The notes beneath the pieces were generated by a model that saw only the letters and a program-made list of their open reading frames with translations, did not search any database and was not told the origin of the DNA. The position numbers and the translations under genes are program-made. This document shows positions 16,908 to 24,943 of a stretch of 64,000 bases of DNA, piece by piece. This DNA is from Sphingobium wenxiniae (GTDB lineage: Bacteria > Pseudomonadota > Alphaproteobacteria > Sphingomonadales > Sphingomonadaceae), in the NCBI RefSeq assembly GCF_007830065.1, contig NZ_VLKK01000012.1, forward strand, positions 1-64,000. Reading direction: 5' to 3'. The stretch's first letter is position 1. Each line of letters begins with the position of its first letter.

Positions 16908-18209
16908 TCAGAATCGCGCGGTGAAGGATGCGGCCAGCTGATCCGCATTGCCGCTGGTCTGCGACAGGGTGGTCGCGGTGATGGCGGCGGGCGTGCCCTG
17001 ATAGGAGATGTCCGGGCGGATGATGTTCGCCTTTTCCACGAAGGTATGCGCGTAGCTGAGGTTCAGCGCGAAGGCCGGGGAGATGTTCCACGTCGCCCCG
17101 CCGGTCAGCCATACGCGGTCGCCGTCCGGCACGCGGGTGGTCAGATATTGCGGATTGGTCGGCGTGCGGTCGAACATGGTGCCCGCCCGCAGCGTCAGCG
17201 CCGGGCTGACGTCATATTCGCCGCCCACGCCGACGCTGTAGCTGTCCTTGTAATGCAGTTCCTTGACGTTGGTGCCGGCGGGCGAGGTGATCGCGATGCC
17301 CTTGAACACCGACCAGTTATACCAGCGCGCGGTGATCATGGCGCGCAGCCGCGGCGTCAGCTTGTGCATCATGCTGATCGTGACGATGTCGGGCAGGTCG
17401 AGCGGCGCGGTCGCGGCGACAGCGCCATTCGACCCGGCGAGCAGCCCTTGCAAGCCGCTGACGGTCTGCGTGCCTTGCAGATGATGCTTGATGCCGGAAC
17501 GGTAATGGACGCCCACATGGGTGTCGCCATTGGTGTAGAACATTCCCGCATTCCAGCCGACGGTCCAGTCGTCGCCTTTCACCCGCGCTTCGCCATCCGC
17601 CAACAGCGGCGAAAGCTGCGGCAGGGCGTTGGTCAGCGTGACCTTCACATATTGCACGTCGACGCCGCCGCCGACCGAGAAATTGTCATTCAGCTTATAG
17701 GCGAGGGAGGGCTGGATATTATAGGTTTTGAGGTTGGTGTAGAGGGAGTCGTACCGCCCGAAGAACCCATCGTCATAGTCCAGTTTCAGGCCGAAAGGCG
17801 CGTTGACGCCCAGACCCAGCCAGAGGCGATCGGTGACTTGAGCGGTCGCATAGAAGCTGGGGATCGGAATCACCTTGTCGAACGGATTGCCCCCCGATGG
17901 GCCAGAGACAGGCACCGAAACGGGCAGGCCCGGAACCGTGCGGGACGATCCGCGATTGGTCTGGTGCGCCGAAGCCATCAGCGCCACGCCGCCCATCGAC
18001 GTCTGGATGCCGGGCAAGTTCGTCATCGCGGCCGGATTGAAATAGACGATCGACGGATCGTCCGCCGCCGCCGCCCCGCCGGACAGGGCGCGCCCGGTTT
18101 CCTTGGGCGATTGCTCCTGCAAATAGAAACCTCCGGCAAGCGCGGGAACCGGCAGGGCGAGCGCGCCGGAAAACAATGTCAGGGCGAGGGCGCGACGGCT
18201 TCTGGACAT
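16908..18209 (-). CDS. FadL-family outer-membrane transport protein
   Basis: 433 aa beta-barrel porin of the OMPP1/FadL/TodX family, which lets hydrophobic compounds such as long-chain fatty acids or aromatic hydrocarbons cross the outer membrane. A signal peptide (residues 1-25, ending PALAG) precedes the family N-terminus GFYLQEQSPKETGRALSG...ADDPSIVYFNPAAM, which forms the hatch. The protein ends with an aromatic residue (AASFTARF), as needed for barrel assembly. The start ATG 18209-18207 has GGAGGA eight bases upstream. The ligand cannot be told from sequence. Confidence 0.88.
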   Translation of the reverse strand: MSRSRRALALTLFSGALALPVPALAGGFYLQEQSPKETGRALSGGAAAADDPSIVYFNPAAMTNLPGIQTSMGGVALMASAHQTNRGSSRTVPGLPVSVPVSGPSGGNPFDKVIPIPSFYATAQVTDRLWLGLGVNAPFGLKLDYDDGFFGRYDSLYTNLKTYNIQPSLAYKLNDNFSVGGGVDVQYVKVTLTNALPQLSPLLADGEARVKGDDWTVGWNAGMFYTNGDTHVGVHYRSGIKHHLQGTQTVSGLQGLLAGSNGAVAATAPLDLPDIVTISMMHKLTPRLRAMITARWYNWSVFKGIAITSPAGTNVKELHYKDSYSVGVGGEYDVSPALTLRAGTMFDRTPTNPQYLTTRVPDGDRVWLTGGATWNISPAFALNLSYAHTFVEKANIIRPDISYQGTPAAITATTLSQTSGNADQLAASFTARF

Positions 18210-18389
18210 GGCAAATCCTCCACTGGGAAAGGCTTGGCCCCATGATCTTGAACAACGGAGCCTTTAAGCCGGCGCATAGCAGCCTCATGGTTAATTTCCA
18301 GTGCCGGCGGCCAGGTTTCGCCCGGCCGCATCGCCGCCGGCGAGGCGGGACGTTACGGCATGAACGTCCGGGCATGGAAGCGCCAAGGC

Positions 18390-18418
18390 AAAAAAAAAGC
18401 CGCCCCGAAGGACGGCTT
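18390..18418 (-). terminator. intrinsic terminator of small-RNA candidate B
   Basis: On the minus strand AAGCCGTCC-TTCG-GGGCGGCTT (9-bp stem, UUCG loop, one G-U pair) runs into nine T. Stem bases differ from the copy A terminator while pairing is kept. Confidence 0.88.
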
Positions 18419-18490
18419 GTGAAGTTTTTAGGAGAGGATGCCTGAAAGGCCCGTTCCTTTTGCGGTGCAGCACATCCCTTCGCAATTGCG
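18390..18490 (-). ncRNA. candidate small RNA, copy B of a paralogous pair
   Basis: Minus-strand element in the 402-bp gap between pgmG and the FadL-type gene. It is the ungapped partner of 12137-12245: GGTTGCA at 18523-18517, then GCAAT, palindrome CTTCGCAATTGCGAAG, an identical 33-bp block (18426-18458) with GCCT-TTC-AGGC and CATCCTCTCCT, and its own terminator. The distances between the shared motifs equal those in copy A although the sequence between differs, which suggests conserved structure or promoter spacing. A 3'UTR fragment released from pgmG mRNA is an alternative origin. The rest of the gap (18210-18389, 18524-18611) shows nothing. Confidence 0.6.
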
Positions 18491-18611
18491 AAGAAAGCAG
18501 GTCTGATTGCGTTTCGTGCAACCGTAACGAACTGCTTTGCTTTCCGTAACGGAAAACCCGGCGGCAAATTTCCCTTTCCGGACGGATTTTTCGCGGCAAA
18601 CCCTGCCGTGA

Positions 18612-19985
18612 TCAAGATCGAGGGCGAATCACCCCCGATTCGGCCAGGTGCGAATCGAGCATGGCGATCAGGCGATCCAGTGCGGATGCGTCTTTCGCCT
18701 CGGCGCGGGCGACGAGGGCGTTCTGGGTGTTGGACGCCCGCAGCAGCCACCAGCCGTCGGCCGTGCGGACCCGCGCGCCATCCGTGTCGTCCACGGCCGC
18801 CCCCGCCGCGCGCAGGCGGGCGAGCACTTCATCGACCACGGCGAACTTCCGGCTTTCCTCCACCGGGAAGCGCAGTTCGGGCGTGTTCGCCATGACGGGC
18901 ATGGCGTCGCGCAACTGCGCCACGCTCCGGCCCAGGCGGCTGACGGTGCGGATGAGGCGGACGGCGGCATAAAGGCCGTCGTCGAAGCCATAATAATCGT
19001 CCGCGAAGAAGACATGGCCGGTCATCTCCCCCGCCAGGAGGCTGCCCGTTTCCTTCATCCTGGACTTGATCTGACTGTGCCCGGTCTTCCACATCAGCGG
19101 GACGCCGCCCCACGCCTCCACCTGGTCGAACAGGGTCTGGCTGGCCTTCACATCGGCGATGACGGCGGCGCCGGGATGGTCCTTCAGCACATCCTGCGCG
19201 AAGATGGACAGGAGCTGATCGCCCCAGATCGCCCGCCCCTGTCCGTCCACCACGCCGATCCGGTCGCCGTCGCCGTCGAAAGCCAGTCCGAAATGGAGCC
19301 GGTTGCGAAGGACAAGCGCCTTGAGGTCCGCCAGATTCCGTTCTTCGCTGGGATCGGGATGATGATGGGGAAAATTGCCGTCTATGTCGGTGAAGAGCAG
19401 ATGATGCTCACCGGGCAGGAGCTGCGTGAGCTTCTCCACCGCCGGACCGGCCGCGCCGTTGCCCGTGTCCCAGCCGATGCGGAAGGCGCCGCCGTCGAAC
19501 CCCCGCATCAGCCGCGCGACATAGGCGTCGAGCAGATCGACGGTGTCCACCCGCCCGCTTCCCGCGCGCCAGTCGCCCGCCGCCGCCTGCCCGCCCAGTT
19601 GCTGAATGTCCTCGCCGAAAAAAGGGCGGTGCTGAAATACCAGCTTGAAGCCATTGTGATCGCGGGGATTATGGCTGCCGGTTATCTGGATGCCGCCCAT
19701 GACCTCCCGCTCCGCTTCGGCGAAATAAAGCATTGGGGTTGGGCCGAGGCCGATGCGAAGCACGTCGACGCCGCTGTCCGCAAGGCCCCGGACCAGCGCG
19801 GTTTCGAGCATCGGGGAACTCAATCGCCCGTCGCGGCCGACCGCGACCGCTGATCCGCCGGCCCGCCCGATCAGGGTGCCGAAGGTCCGGCCCACGGCAT
19901 AGGCGTCTTCCGCCCCCAGCGTTTCGCCGACGACCCCGCGCATGTCATATTCGCGCAACAGGCTGGGGTGAAAGAGATGGGTCAT
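18612..19985 (-). CDS. pgmG: phosphomannomutase/phosphoglucomutase (PgmG type)
   Basis: Interconverts hexose 1- and 6-phosphates for nucleotide sugar and exopolysaccharide precursors. 457 aa alpha-D-phosphohexomutase. The phosphoserine loop is TGSHNPRDHNG, the metal loop DGDGDRIGVVD, the sugar-recognition loop GEMTGHVFF, and the C-terminal phosphate-binding loop RASNTQNALVAR. PgmG in sphingan-producing Sphingomonas feeds gellan-type polysaccharide synthesis (family knowledge). The start ATG 19985-19983 gives MTHLFHPSLLREYDMRG. Small-RNA candidate B follows about 90 bp downstream. Confidence 0.93.
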   Translation of the reverse strand: MTHLFHPSLLREYDMRGVVGETLGAEDAYAVGRTFGTLIGRAGGSAVAVGRDGRLSSPMLETALVRGLADSGVDVLRIGLGPTPMLYFAEAEREVMGGIQITGSHNPRDHNGFKLVFQHRPFFGEDIQQLGGQAAAGDWRAGSGRVDTVDLLDAYVARLMRGFDGGAFRIGWDTGNGAAGPAVEKLTQLLPGEHHLLFTDIDGNFPHHHPDPSEERNLADLKALVLRNRLHFGLAFDGDGDRIGVVDGQGRAIWGDQLLSIFAQDVLKDHPGAAVIADVKASQTLFDQVEAWGGVPLMWKTGHSQIKSRMKETGSLLAGEMTGHVFFADDYYGFDDGLYAAVRLIRTVSRLGRSVAQLRDAMPVMANTPELRFPVEESRKFAVVDEVLARLRAAGAAVDDTDGARVRTADGWWLLRASNTQNALVARAEAKDASALDRLIAMLDSHLAESGVIRPRS

Positions 19986-20016
19986 GGAGAGATTCTCCCC
20001 GCCCGCCCGGTCCGGG

Positions 20017-20454
20017 TCAAGCCTGGCCCTGACCGCTCTTGAGATGGCGGAGCAACAGGTCGCGGGCTGCGTTGATCTCCGCCGCCAGCGCTTCCGTGCC
20101 GCCGCGATCGGGATGGACCGACGCGATCAGGCGGCGGTGGGCGGCCTTGACCGCCTTCGCATCGGCTTCCGGCGGCAGGCCCAGCAAGGCTCTGGCCCGC
20201 GCAAGCCGTTCCGCGGTGGCGGGAACGGCCGGAGTCCTGCTTCGCGCCTTGCCCTTGCGGCTGCGGCCGAGGAAGAACAGCGCCGACCCCACCAGCAATG
20301 GCAGGCCCGCCACCGGTTTGCCCTTGGCCGCCATCACCGCGCCGACCAGCGCCGCGCCCAGCGCCATGCCGTCCTTCACCGTCATGCGCTGCAATCGTCC
20401 CGTCCAGATGAGCCAGCCCGCAAGAGCGATCAGCGCGATGGCCAGCCAGCCCAT
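20017..20454 (-). CDS. membrane-anchored J-domain protein coupled to mipZ
   Basis: 145 aa. Two hydrophobic segments (about residues 3-18 and 30-62) precede a C-terminal J-like domain (from about residue 78) with the HPD signature in LIASVHPDRGG. It is a DnaJ-like co-chaperone fragment that could recruit an Hsp70 to the membrane. The start ATG overlaps the mipZ stop as ATGA, so translation is coupled. The specific client is unknown. Its tight link to mipZ hints at a role near the division or segregation machinery, but this is inference only. Confidence 0.82.
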   Translation of the reverse strand: MGWLAIALIALAGWLIWTGRLQRMTVKDGMALGAALVGAVMAAKGKPVAGLPLLVGSALFFLGRSRKGKARSRTPAVPATAERLARARALLGLPPEADAKAVKAAHRRLIASVHPDRGGTEALAAEINAARDLLLRHLKSGQGQA

Positions 20455-21260
20455 CAGGCCGCGCCGATCAGGTCCATCGACAAGGCGTGGGACCGTTCGG
20501 GAAGGGCAAGGCCCGACACCATTTCCCGCAATTCCTGCCGCGCGGCGATGTGGCTGACGCCCAGTTCGCCCAGATGCCCCTTGTCGAGCAGGGTGAGGCC
20601 GGAGGGGAACAGTTCGCGGAAGATCACGCGCTCCGAAAGGCCCGGAATCACACGGAATCCGACACGGCGGGACAGTTCCATGAGGGCGTCGCCCACGCGT
20701 TTCTTGTTGCGGGCGTCGTGATGCTGGACGCGGTTGCGCAGCACCACCCAGTCGATCGACACGCCGTCCGCCTTGGCGCGGGACTTGCGCGCTTCGAAGA
20801 TCAGTTCGGAATAGAAGGACAGGCGGCGGACCTTGAAGGTTTCGGCGTCCACCTGCCCGATCAGGTCGAAATCGACGAAGCTGTCGTTCATCGGCGTGAC
20901 CAGCGTGTTGGCCCGCGCCGCCATGTGCCGGGCGAAGGCGTCGTCGCGGCCGGGCGTGTCGACGATCAGGAAATCCTTGCCCTGCGCGACGGCGGCGGAT
21001 TCCTCCTCCAGCGCCTCGATGGTGCCGCCCTTCAACACCGCATAGTCGGGCGTGGGCAGATCGATCCCGCGCCGCCGGGCGGTTTCGGCGCGATTCTCCA
21101 TATAGCGCGTGACGGTGCGCTGGCGCGGGTCGAGGTCGATCATGCCGACCCTGTGGCCCAGCGCCGTCAGCGCGATGGCGGTATGGACCGCCGTGGTCGA
21201 CTTGCCGGTCCCGCCCTTTTCATTGGCGAAGACGATGAGATGCGTTTGGGCGTTCGCCAT
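20454..21260 (-). CDS. mipZ: division-plane positioning ATPase MipZ (ParA/MinD superfamily)
   Basis: 268 aa P-loop ATPase with the deviant Walker A NEKGGTGKSTTA and the MipZ-like follow-up VGMIDLDPRQRTVTRYMENR. In Caulobacter, MipZ binds the ParB-parS complex at the origins, forms a bipolar gradient and blocks FtsZ polymerisation away from mid-cell (family knowledge). The protein differs from the ParA encoded at 45.8 kb, which has the shorter NQKGGVGKTTT form. It begins at ATG 21260-21258, divergent from panC across 110 bp, and is coupled to the J-domain gene. Confidence 0.9.
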   Translation of the reverse strand: MANAQTHLIVFANEKGGTGKSTTAVHTAIALTALGHRVGMIDLDPRQRTVTRYMENRAETARRRGIDLPTPDYAVLKGGTIEALEEESAAVAQGKDFLIVDTPGRDDAFARHMAARANTLVTPMNDSFVDFDLIGQVDAETFKVRRLSFYSELIFEARKSRAKADGVSIDWVVLRNRVQHHDARNKKRVGDALMELSRRVGFRVIPGLSERVIFRELFPSGLTLLDKGHLGELGVSHIAARQELREMVSGLALPERSHALSMDLIGAA

Positions 21261-21370
21261 CGGACCTTGATAACCCCGTTCATTGTCGCTTTGATTCTTG
21301 ACCGTCGTGCGCGGCCATGCCTTAGCACGATCTGCCCCTGACCCTTGCCCTTATCGGAGCCTTTCTTCCC

Positions 21371-22216
21371 GTGCAAACCCTGCGTGACCTTCCCGCTCTC
21401 CGCGCCGCCCTTCTGGCGCTTCGGCGCGACGGAAAGCCCGTTGCCCTGGTGACGACCATGGGCGCGCTGCATGACGGGCATATGGCGTTGGTGGAGGAAG
21501 CGCGGCGTCATGCCGGGCATGTCGCGGTGTCGATCTTCGTCAACCCGAAGCAGTTCGGACCGAATGAGGATCTCGACGCCTATCCCCGGCGGGAAGCCAG
21601 CGACGCGCATATGTTGCAGGAAGCGGGCGTGGACATATTGTGGGCGCCCACGGTGGAGGTGATGTATCCGGCGGGCTTTTCGACCAACATCTCGCTTTCG
21701 GGCGTGACCGAAGGATTGGACGGCGCGGCGCGGCCGGGGCATTTCGACGGGGTGGCGACGGTTGTCGCCAAGCTCTTCAACCAGGTGCAGCCCGACGTCG
21801 CCCTGTTCGGCGAGAAGGATTATCAGCAGCTCGCCGTCATCCGGCAGATGGTGGCGGACCTCGACCTGCCCATCGAGATCGTCGGCCTGCCGACGCAGCG
21901 GGCGGAGGACGGCCTCGCCCTCTCCTCCCGCAACGCCTATCTGACCGGGGAAGAGCGCAAGCAGGCGCTGGCCCTCCCCCGCGCGCTGGGGGAGGCAAAG
22001 CGGCAGATGGAAAAGGGCGCAAGCGTCGAATCCGCATTGGCCAAGGCGATTGCGATGCTGGCGAGCCATGGGTTCGACCCGATCGACTATGTGACCTTGT
22101 GCGACGCGGCGACACTGGAGCCGATGACGGTGCTCGACCGCCCCGCCCGTCTGCTGGGCGCGGCGAAGATCGGCGGCACGCGCCTGATCGACAACATCGC
22201 GGTGGACCCGGCATAG
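21371..22216 (+). CDS. panC: pantoate-beta-alanine ligase
   Basis: Last step of pantothenate synthesis, joining pantoate and beta-alanine with ATP. 281 aa. Motifs: TTMGALHDGHMALV (ATP-binding HxGH), VSIFVNPKQFGPNEDLDAYPR, FGEKDYQQLAVIRQMV and the KMSKS-like LSSRNAYL. The start is GTG at 21371. The short divergent gap to mipZ must hold both promoters. Confidence 0.96.
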   Translation: MQTLRDLPALRAALLALRRDGKPVALVTTMGALHDGHMALVEEARRHAGHVAVSIFVNPKQFGPNEDLDAYPRREASDAHMLQEAGVDILWAPTVEVMYPAGFSTNISLSGVTEGLDGAARPGHFDGVATVVAKLFNQVQPDVALFGEKDYQQLAVIRQMVADLDLPIEIVGLPTQRAEDGLALSSRNAYLTGEERKQALALPRALGEAKRQMEKGASVESALAKAIAMLASHGFDPIDYVTLCDAATLEPMTVLDRPARLLGAAKIGGTRLIDNIAVDPA

Positions 22217-22220
22217 GCAT

Positions 22221-22242
22221 GCAGGATGGGGGAATATCCTGC
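22221..22242 (+). terminator. possible terminator hairpin after panC
   Basis: GCAGGAT-N8-ATCCTGC, a perfect 7-bp stem starting five bases after the panC stop. The U-run is poor (CCCGATTTG), so it could be Rho-dependent or only a 3'-end stabiliser. It lies in the convergent gap before hemJ. Confidence 0.4.
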
Positions 22243-22338
22243 CCGATTTGTCATCCTAGCGACCGAAGGGCGGCGTAAGCCGACGCTGGATGGCGGCAAA
22301 TAGCCGAAAGCCGCAGTTATTCTTCCGCCCGGCTCCGT

Positions 22339-22779
22339 TCAGAACGGTTTCACGATCACCGCGATCACGATCACCGCGGCGGCGATGCCGGGAACTTCAT
22401 TGAGCAGGCGAAGCCGCTTGTCCCCCATCGGCCGCTCGCCCCGCGCCAGCTTCTTCGCATAGCCCGCGATCCAGCCATGATAGCCCGACAGCCCCAGCAC
22501 GAAGAGCAGCTTCAGGTGGAACCAGCCGAAATGCCAGGCGCCGATCTCCACCATCAGCATCAGGCCGAAAACCCAGACGAGGATCAGCGAGGGGTTGAGG
22601 ATGATCCTGAGCAGCCGCCGTTCCCGGTCGATCCATTTGTGGTCCTCGTCCGACCCGACCGCGCATTGCTGGTGATAGACAAAGAAGCGCGGCATCATGA
22701 ACAGCCCCGCCATCAGGAAGATGACGAAGATCAGATGGGCGGCCTTCACCCACAGATAGGCGGCGCCAAGATAGGCCAT
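22339..22779 (-). CDS. hemJ: protoporphyrinogen oxidase HemJ
   Basis: Inner-membrane enzyme oxidising protoporphyrinogen IX to protoporphyrin IX, the route used by most alphaproteobacteria instead of HemG or HemY. 146 aa with four hydrophobic segments. The first contains the conserved His (KAAHLIFVIFLMAGLFMMPR), with later VYHQQC, LLRIILNPSLILVW and LKLLFVLGLSGYHGW, all typical of HemJ. The start overlaps the hemE stop by one base (ATGA), giving a hemE-hemJ operon. Confidence 0.92.
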   Translation of the reverse strand: MAYLGAAYLWVKAAHLIFVIFLMAGLFMMPRFFVYHQQCAVGSDEDHKWIDRERRLLRIILNPSLILVWVFGLMLMVEIGAWHFGWFHLKLLFVLGLSGYHGWIAGYAKKLARGERPMGDKRLRLLNEVPGIAAAVIVIAVIVKPF

Positions 22780-23825
22780 CAGGCAGTCTCCCTTTCGCGC
22801 ACATAGCTAATCAGCGCCTCGACATGGTCAATGGGCGTGTCGGGTAAAATGCCATGGCCCAGGTTCATGATATGCGGACGGTTCGCGAAGGCGGCGCGGA
22901 TAGTGTCGACCGCCTGCTCCACCGCCTCGCCCCCCGCGATCAGGGCGAGCGGATCGAGATTGCCCTGCACCGGCAGTCCTTCCGGCAAGGCGCGGTCGGC
23001 CCAATGGGGATCGACCGTCTCATCGACGCCGACCGCATCGACGCCCGTGCCCCGCGCATAATCGGCGAGCTTCGCGCCCGCGCCCTTGGGAAAGCCGATC
23101 ACCGGCACGTCCGGGTGCAGCGCCTTGACCTTCTCCACGATGCGGGCATTGGGCTCTATCACCCAGCGTTCGAATTGAAGCGGGGCAAGGCTGCCGGCCC
23201 AGCTATCGAAAAGCTGCACCGCTTCCACCCCTGCCCGGATCTGGCCGTCCAGATAGACGACGGTGGCCTCCGCGATGGCGTCGATGATCGCCCCGAAACG
23301 CGCCGGATCGCCATAAGCCAGACGCCGCGCCGCGCCCTGATCCTTGCTGCCCTGCCCCGCCACCATATAGGTCGCGACGGTCCAGGGGCTGCCCGCAAAG
23401 CCAAGGAACGTCACCGCCGGGTCGAGCGCCGCCTTCACCTGCCGCACCGTCTCATAGACCGCTTCGAAACGCCCGAAATCCGGTTTCAGCGCGCCAAGGT
23501 CCGTTTCGGCCAGGATCGGCGCGAGGCGTGGTCCTTCCCCCGCCTCGAACCAGAGGTCCTGACCCATGGCATAAGGCACGATCAATATATCGGAAAAGAG
23601 GATCGCCCCGTCGAAACCGAAGCGGCGCAGCGGCTGGATCGTGACCTCGGCCGCCGCCGCGCTGTCATAGACCAGTTCCAGGAATCCGCCCTTCCTTGCC
23701 CGCAATGCGCGATATTCGGGCAGATAGCGGCCCGCCTGACGCATGAGCCACATGGGCGGCACGCTTTGACGCTCGCCTTTGAGGACCGCCAGCAAGGGCT
23801 TGGGCACGACTTGGGGACCGGACAT
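22779..23825 (-). CDS. hemE: uroporphyrinogen decarboxylase
   Basis: Decarboxylates uroporphyrinogen III to coproporphyrinogen III in haem synthesis. 348 aa. Hallmark N-terminus PPMWLMRQAGRYLPEYRALR is followed by RRFGFDGAILFSDILIVPYAMG and a conserved QLFDSWAGSL. It is transcribed away from the putative oriC that begins at its start codon. In Caulobacter and Rickettsia hemE also flanks the origin (from memory). Confidence 0.97.
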   Translation of the reverse strand: MSGPQVVPKPLLAVLKGERQSVPPMWLMRQAGRYLPEYRALRARKGGFLELVYDSAAAAEVTIQPLRRFGFDGAILFSDILIVPYAMGQDLWFEAGEGPRLAPILAETDLGALKPDFGRFEAVYETVRQVKAALDPAVTFLGFAGSPWTVATYMVAGQGSKDQGAARRLAYGDPARFGAIIDAIAEATVVYLDGQIRAGVEAVQLFDSWAGSLAPLQFERWVIEPNARIVEKVKALHPDVPVIGFPKGAGAKLADYARGTGVDAVGVDETVDPHWADRALPEGLPVQGNLDPLALIAGGEAVEQAVDTIRAAFANRPHIMNLGHGILPDTPIDHVEALISYVRERETA

Positions 23826-24112
23826 ATATTCTCTTTATATATAGAGTCTGAAAGGATGATGGAGATAGATGGGCGGTTGGCAGCGGGGTTTATGCGCTAT
23901 GCCCGGATTTGCCAACAGCTTGACTCCATGGGGACATGCATTCCCATCCGAGTCAGCGATCTTATCCCCGCTATCCACAGGCTGTGGATGAAAAACCGGA
24001 TATGTTGACGGGCTGTGCATAACTATCGGGCCAATGGGGACGGATAAGGCGCGGCATTTTCATCCCCATGCTATCCCTTGCTTTATCCACAGGACATCCA
24101 CAGAGATATCCC
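23826..24112. other. putative chromosomal replication origin (oriC)
   Basis: 287-bp gap between divergent hemE and ppsR, the place of oriC in Caulobacter (hemE/RP001; RP001 is the DUF299/PpsR family, from memory). Perfect TTATNCACA DnaA boxes: TTATCCACA at 24083-24091 and TTATGCACA at 24022-24014 (minus). One-mismatch boxes: CTATCCACA at 23971-23979 and TCATCCACA at 23991-23983 (minus), which face each other as TCCACAG-G-CTGTGGA. Weaker boxes lie at 23962 and 24094. An AT-rich stretch (23825-23848) could be the unwinding element. Three GANTC sites (23844, 23922, 23950) are potential CcrM methylation targets. Genes run outward on both sides. Confidence 0.75.
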
Positions 24113-24943
24113 ATGACGCGCATCCATCTGCATCTTTTGTCGGATTCCACCGGGGAAACGCTGGAAAACATCGCCAAAGCGGCCATCGGCCTGTTCGAGA
24201 ATGTGGAGGCGATCCGCCATTTCTGGCCCATGGTGCGCTCGGAGGTCCATCTCGACCGGATCATGGAAGATATTTCGGCCAATCCGGGCCTGGTCCTCTT
24301 CACGCTCAACAACCATCAGCTCAGGCGCAGGCTGGAAACGCGCTGCCGGGCGCTGGGCCTGCCTCATGTCGCGGCGCTCGACACCGTGACGGACGCGCTC
24401 TCCAACATATTGGGGCAGGAAACGCGCAACCGGCCGGGGCGCAAACATATCCTCGACGAAGCCTATTTCGCCCGGATCGAGGCGATCCAGTTCACCATCG
24501 CCCATGATGACGGGGTGGGGCATGAAAATTGGGAGGAGGCCGATATCGTGCTTGCCGGCGTGTCGCGCGCGTCGAAGACGCCGACCTCCATCTATCTCGC
24601 CAATCGCGGCTACAAGACCGCCAATATCCCGCTGGTCCCGCAATCCCCGCCGCCGCGCAGCCTTTATTCGCTGCGGCATCCGATGGTCGTGGGATTGACC
24701 GTCAGCCCGGAACGGCTGGTGCAGATCCGCCGCAACCGCCTGCTTTCCTTGAATCAGGCCCCGGAAACCGCCTATGTCGATCTGGAAAAGGTGCAGGAGG
24801 AACTGTCCTTCGCCCGCCGAATGTTCGCCGACAATGGCTGGCCGGTGATCGACATGAGCCGCCGCTCCATCGAGGAAGCCGCCGCCGCCATCATCAACCT
24901 GTTCAACGACCGCCTGCTGGCCGAAGGGGAGCATGAGGCATGA
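24113..24943 (+). CDS. ppsR: pyruvate, phosphate dikinase / PEP synthase regulatory kinase-phosphorylase
   Basis: DUF299 family, 276 aa: ADP-dependent kinase and Pi-dependent phosphorylase that switches PPDK or PEP synthase off and on. Signature N-terminus HLHLLSDSTGETLENIAKA and the P-loop GVSRASKTPTSIYLANRG (about residues 147-164) are clear. ATG 24113 gives the family N-terminus; an in-frame ATG at 24068 would extend into DnaA-box DNA. It is the first gene of the ppsR-maf-aroE-coaE run to the right of the putative origin. Confidence 0.93.
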   Translation: MTRIHLHLLSDSTGETLENIAKAAIGLFENVEAIRHFWPMVRSEVHLDRIMEDISANPGLVLFTLNNHQLRRRLETRCRALGLPHVAALDTVTDALSNILGQETRNRPGRKHILDEAYFARIEAIQFTIAHDDGVGHENWEEADIVLAGVSRASKTPTSIYLANRGYKTANIPLVPQSPPPRSLYSLRHPMVVGLTVSPERLVQIRRNRLLSLNQAPETAYVDLEKVQEELSFARRMFADNGWPVIDMSRRSIEEAAAAIINLFNDRLLAEGEHEA

